Shown here: positions 62,930 to 64,000 of the stretch, in pieces
Layout of the letters: each line of letters begins with the position of its first letter
Position numbering within the stretch: the stretch's first letter is position 1
Assembly (NCBI GenBank): GCA_036426205.1
Contig: CM071568.1
Span: 42,522,723 to 42,586,722 of the forward strand
Direction of reading: 5' to 3'
Length of the DNA stretch: 64,000 bases
Source of the DNA: Ascaphus truei
Taxonomy: Eukaryota; Chordata; Amphibia; Anura; Ascaphidae
Position numbers and translations under genes: made by a program
The notes under the pieces: generated by a model
The model's input: only the letters and a program-made list of their open reading frames with translations
Database searches by the model: none
What the model was told of the DNA's origin: nothing

Positions 62930-64000
62930 CACCCTGGCAGTGGGCACCATTGGGTTAATCCCTTCTCACTCTAGGTAGGACAGAAAATAGACTTTTGCAG
63001 GTAGGCCATATAAGGCCCCTCCCTCTACCTGCACCTTAGTCTTTTTCCTGTCCTCACAGCTAGGTGTAGGATTTTTTTATTTTCTAACAGGACTCACCTA
63101 CTGCACCTTGTGCAGATATCCAGGGTCTCAGCCTCTCTGCCCTGAAGCTCCGATCGACGCGCCCTACCGGTGGCAAGACGGAGACCCCTTAGAGTCGGGG
63201 GAGCCCCTGTTGGGGGGGGGGGGGGGGCAGCTGCAGCCGCGGGTGGGGAAGCTTAGGTGCAAAGCCCCAGGACCAAACAAAGGCACACAGCAGCTGCAGC
63301 TGGGAGCCGTGGAGGCCCAGACTCACCGCATTAGCGTCTGGTACGCTGCGGTAAAGTACCCAGGAGCCCGCTACACGCGGAGGGGGGAGCAGCCATAGCT
63401 GCGAGCGGAAGGCTCAATGACCGCACTAGCGTCTGTGGATGCGGCGGTAAAACTACCCCAGGAGCCCCGCTACACGCGGAGGGGGGAGCAGCCATAGCTG
63501 CGAGCGGAAGGCTCAATGACCGCACTAGCGTCTGTGGATGCGGCGGTAAAACTACCCCAGGAACTCTGCTAGAAGCGGAAGGAGTAGCAGCTTTAGCTGC
63601 GAACCGGGAAAGGTTCTTTTGACCGCGTGAGTATTTGAAATACTGCGGGGAAAAAAGGGTACAGTACACGCGGCCGCTTGGGAGCGCGCGCGTCACGCCG
63701 GCAGATACGTGCACAGCACGTGAGCCGTGCACGAGCACTTGATGACGTCAGAGAAGCGACGACCACACTGTGTATGTGTGAGGAGAGCTGCAGCATGGAA
63801 CGCTCAGCAGGGAGAAGCCAAGTGCTGGAAATGGATTCAAAAACGGAAACACCCAAAACTTTAGTTCCCAAGACTAGGTGAGTCCTTAGTTTTAGTTCTA
63901 CAGGGGAAAGAGAGATGGTCTATATACATTAATGTGTATGTTTAGTATTTATTTTGTTTTTATAATTTAGTTCGGTGGTTACCCTCCCAGAAGCAGAATC
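62930..64000 (+). repeat. Retroelement-like 5' region with a 99-bp tandem repeat
   Basis: CCATATAAGGCCCCTCCC (63007) is a good TATA box. From about 63330 to 63600 a unit of about 99 bp (CTACACGCGGAGGGGGGAGC, AGCCATAGCTGCGAGCGGAA, GACCGCACTAGCGTCTG) occurs about three times with a fourth, diverged one. Near 63795 an ATG opens a 28-codon frame ending in a good donor (CTAG/GTGAGT at about 63878). The layout is a promoter, repeats and a short first exon, either of a retroelement (DIRS or LTR type) or of an unknown transcript. Confidence 0.4.

Noticed and set aside
1..64000. tRNA, rRNA or other classical structural RNA genes
   Set aside because: No A/B box pair with cloverleaf or rRNA-like block was noticed by eye; a tRNAscan/Infernal run would be decisive.

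Overview
The window is vertebrate nuclear DNA, most likely from an amphibian and probably a frog or toad. The genes have short, highly conserved exons with GT-AG introns. The rest is a dense mixture of L2, CR1, Rex-like and L1 (Tx1-like) LINEs, LTR-like segments, and hAT, pogo/Tigger-like and Harbinger-like DNA transposons. The species call is inference; nothing in the sequence is species-diagnostic.

Two real protein-coding genes are present, arranged head to head. DCAF13 (WD-repeat and Sof1-domain protein of the small-subunit processome, also a CUL4-DDB1 receptor) lies on the minus strand. Ten exons can be placed exactly, from the start codon at 52010 down to 21484. They encode 416 codons plus 2 nt in one consistent frame; the last short exon (about 29 residues by comparison with the human protein) was not found and is probably left of the window. 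SLC25A32 (mitochondrial folate/FAD carrier) lies on the plus strand from 52355. Five exons (225 codons) end at 62039, and the last about 90 residues lie to the right. Their start codons are 345 bp apart, across a GC-rich, TATA-less bidirectional promoter with a YY1-type site. The same neighbour pair is linked in human (8q22.3).

Layout: 1-4.1 kb holds two hammerhead-like repeats, a Harbinger transposase relic and a LINE fragment. 4.1-14.9 kb is a nested pile: a minus-strand L2 split by a 7.7-kb plus-strand L1 (itself carrying two LTR-like insertions) and by a 1.13-kb element with a hammerhead-like motif and 12-bp target duplications. 15-21.4 kb is mostly AT-rich unique-looking DNA with a minisatellite and a hAT MITE. 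21.5-38.8 kb is the 17-kb intron 9 of DCAF13. It holds MITEs, a GC-rich block, two pogo/Tigger-like elements with internal minisatellites, and a CR1 split by one of them. 38.8-52 kb holds DCAF13 exons 9 to 1 and their introns, including a perfect 89-bp palindrome. 52.4-64 kb is SLC25A32 with a minisatellite in intron 1, more MITEs, and a tandem-repeat block at the right edge.

The most striking observation is three dispersed segments that fit a type I hammerhead ribozyme core (CUGANGA, stem II, GAAA, minimal stem III, UA, stem I). The stems differ in sequence but keep their pairing. One copy lies in an element inserted into an L2 with a clean 12-bp target-site duplication. Small hammerheads of this kind are known from Penelope-like elements and from retrozymes.
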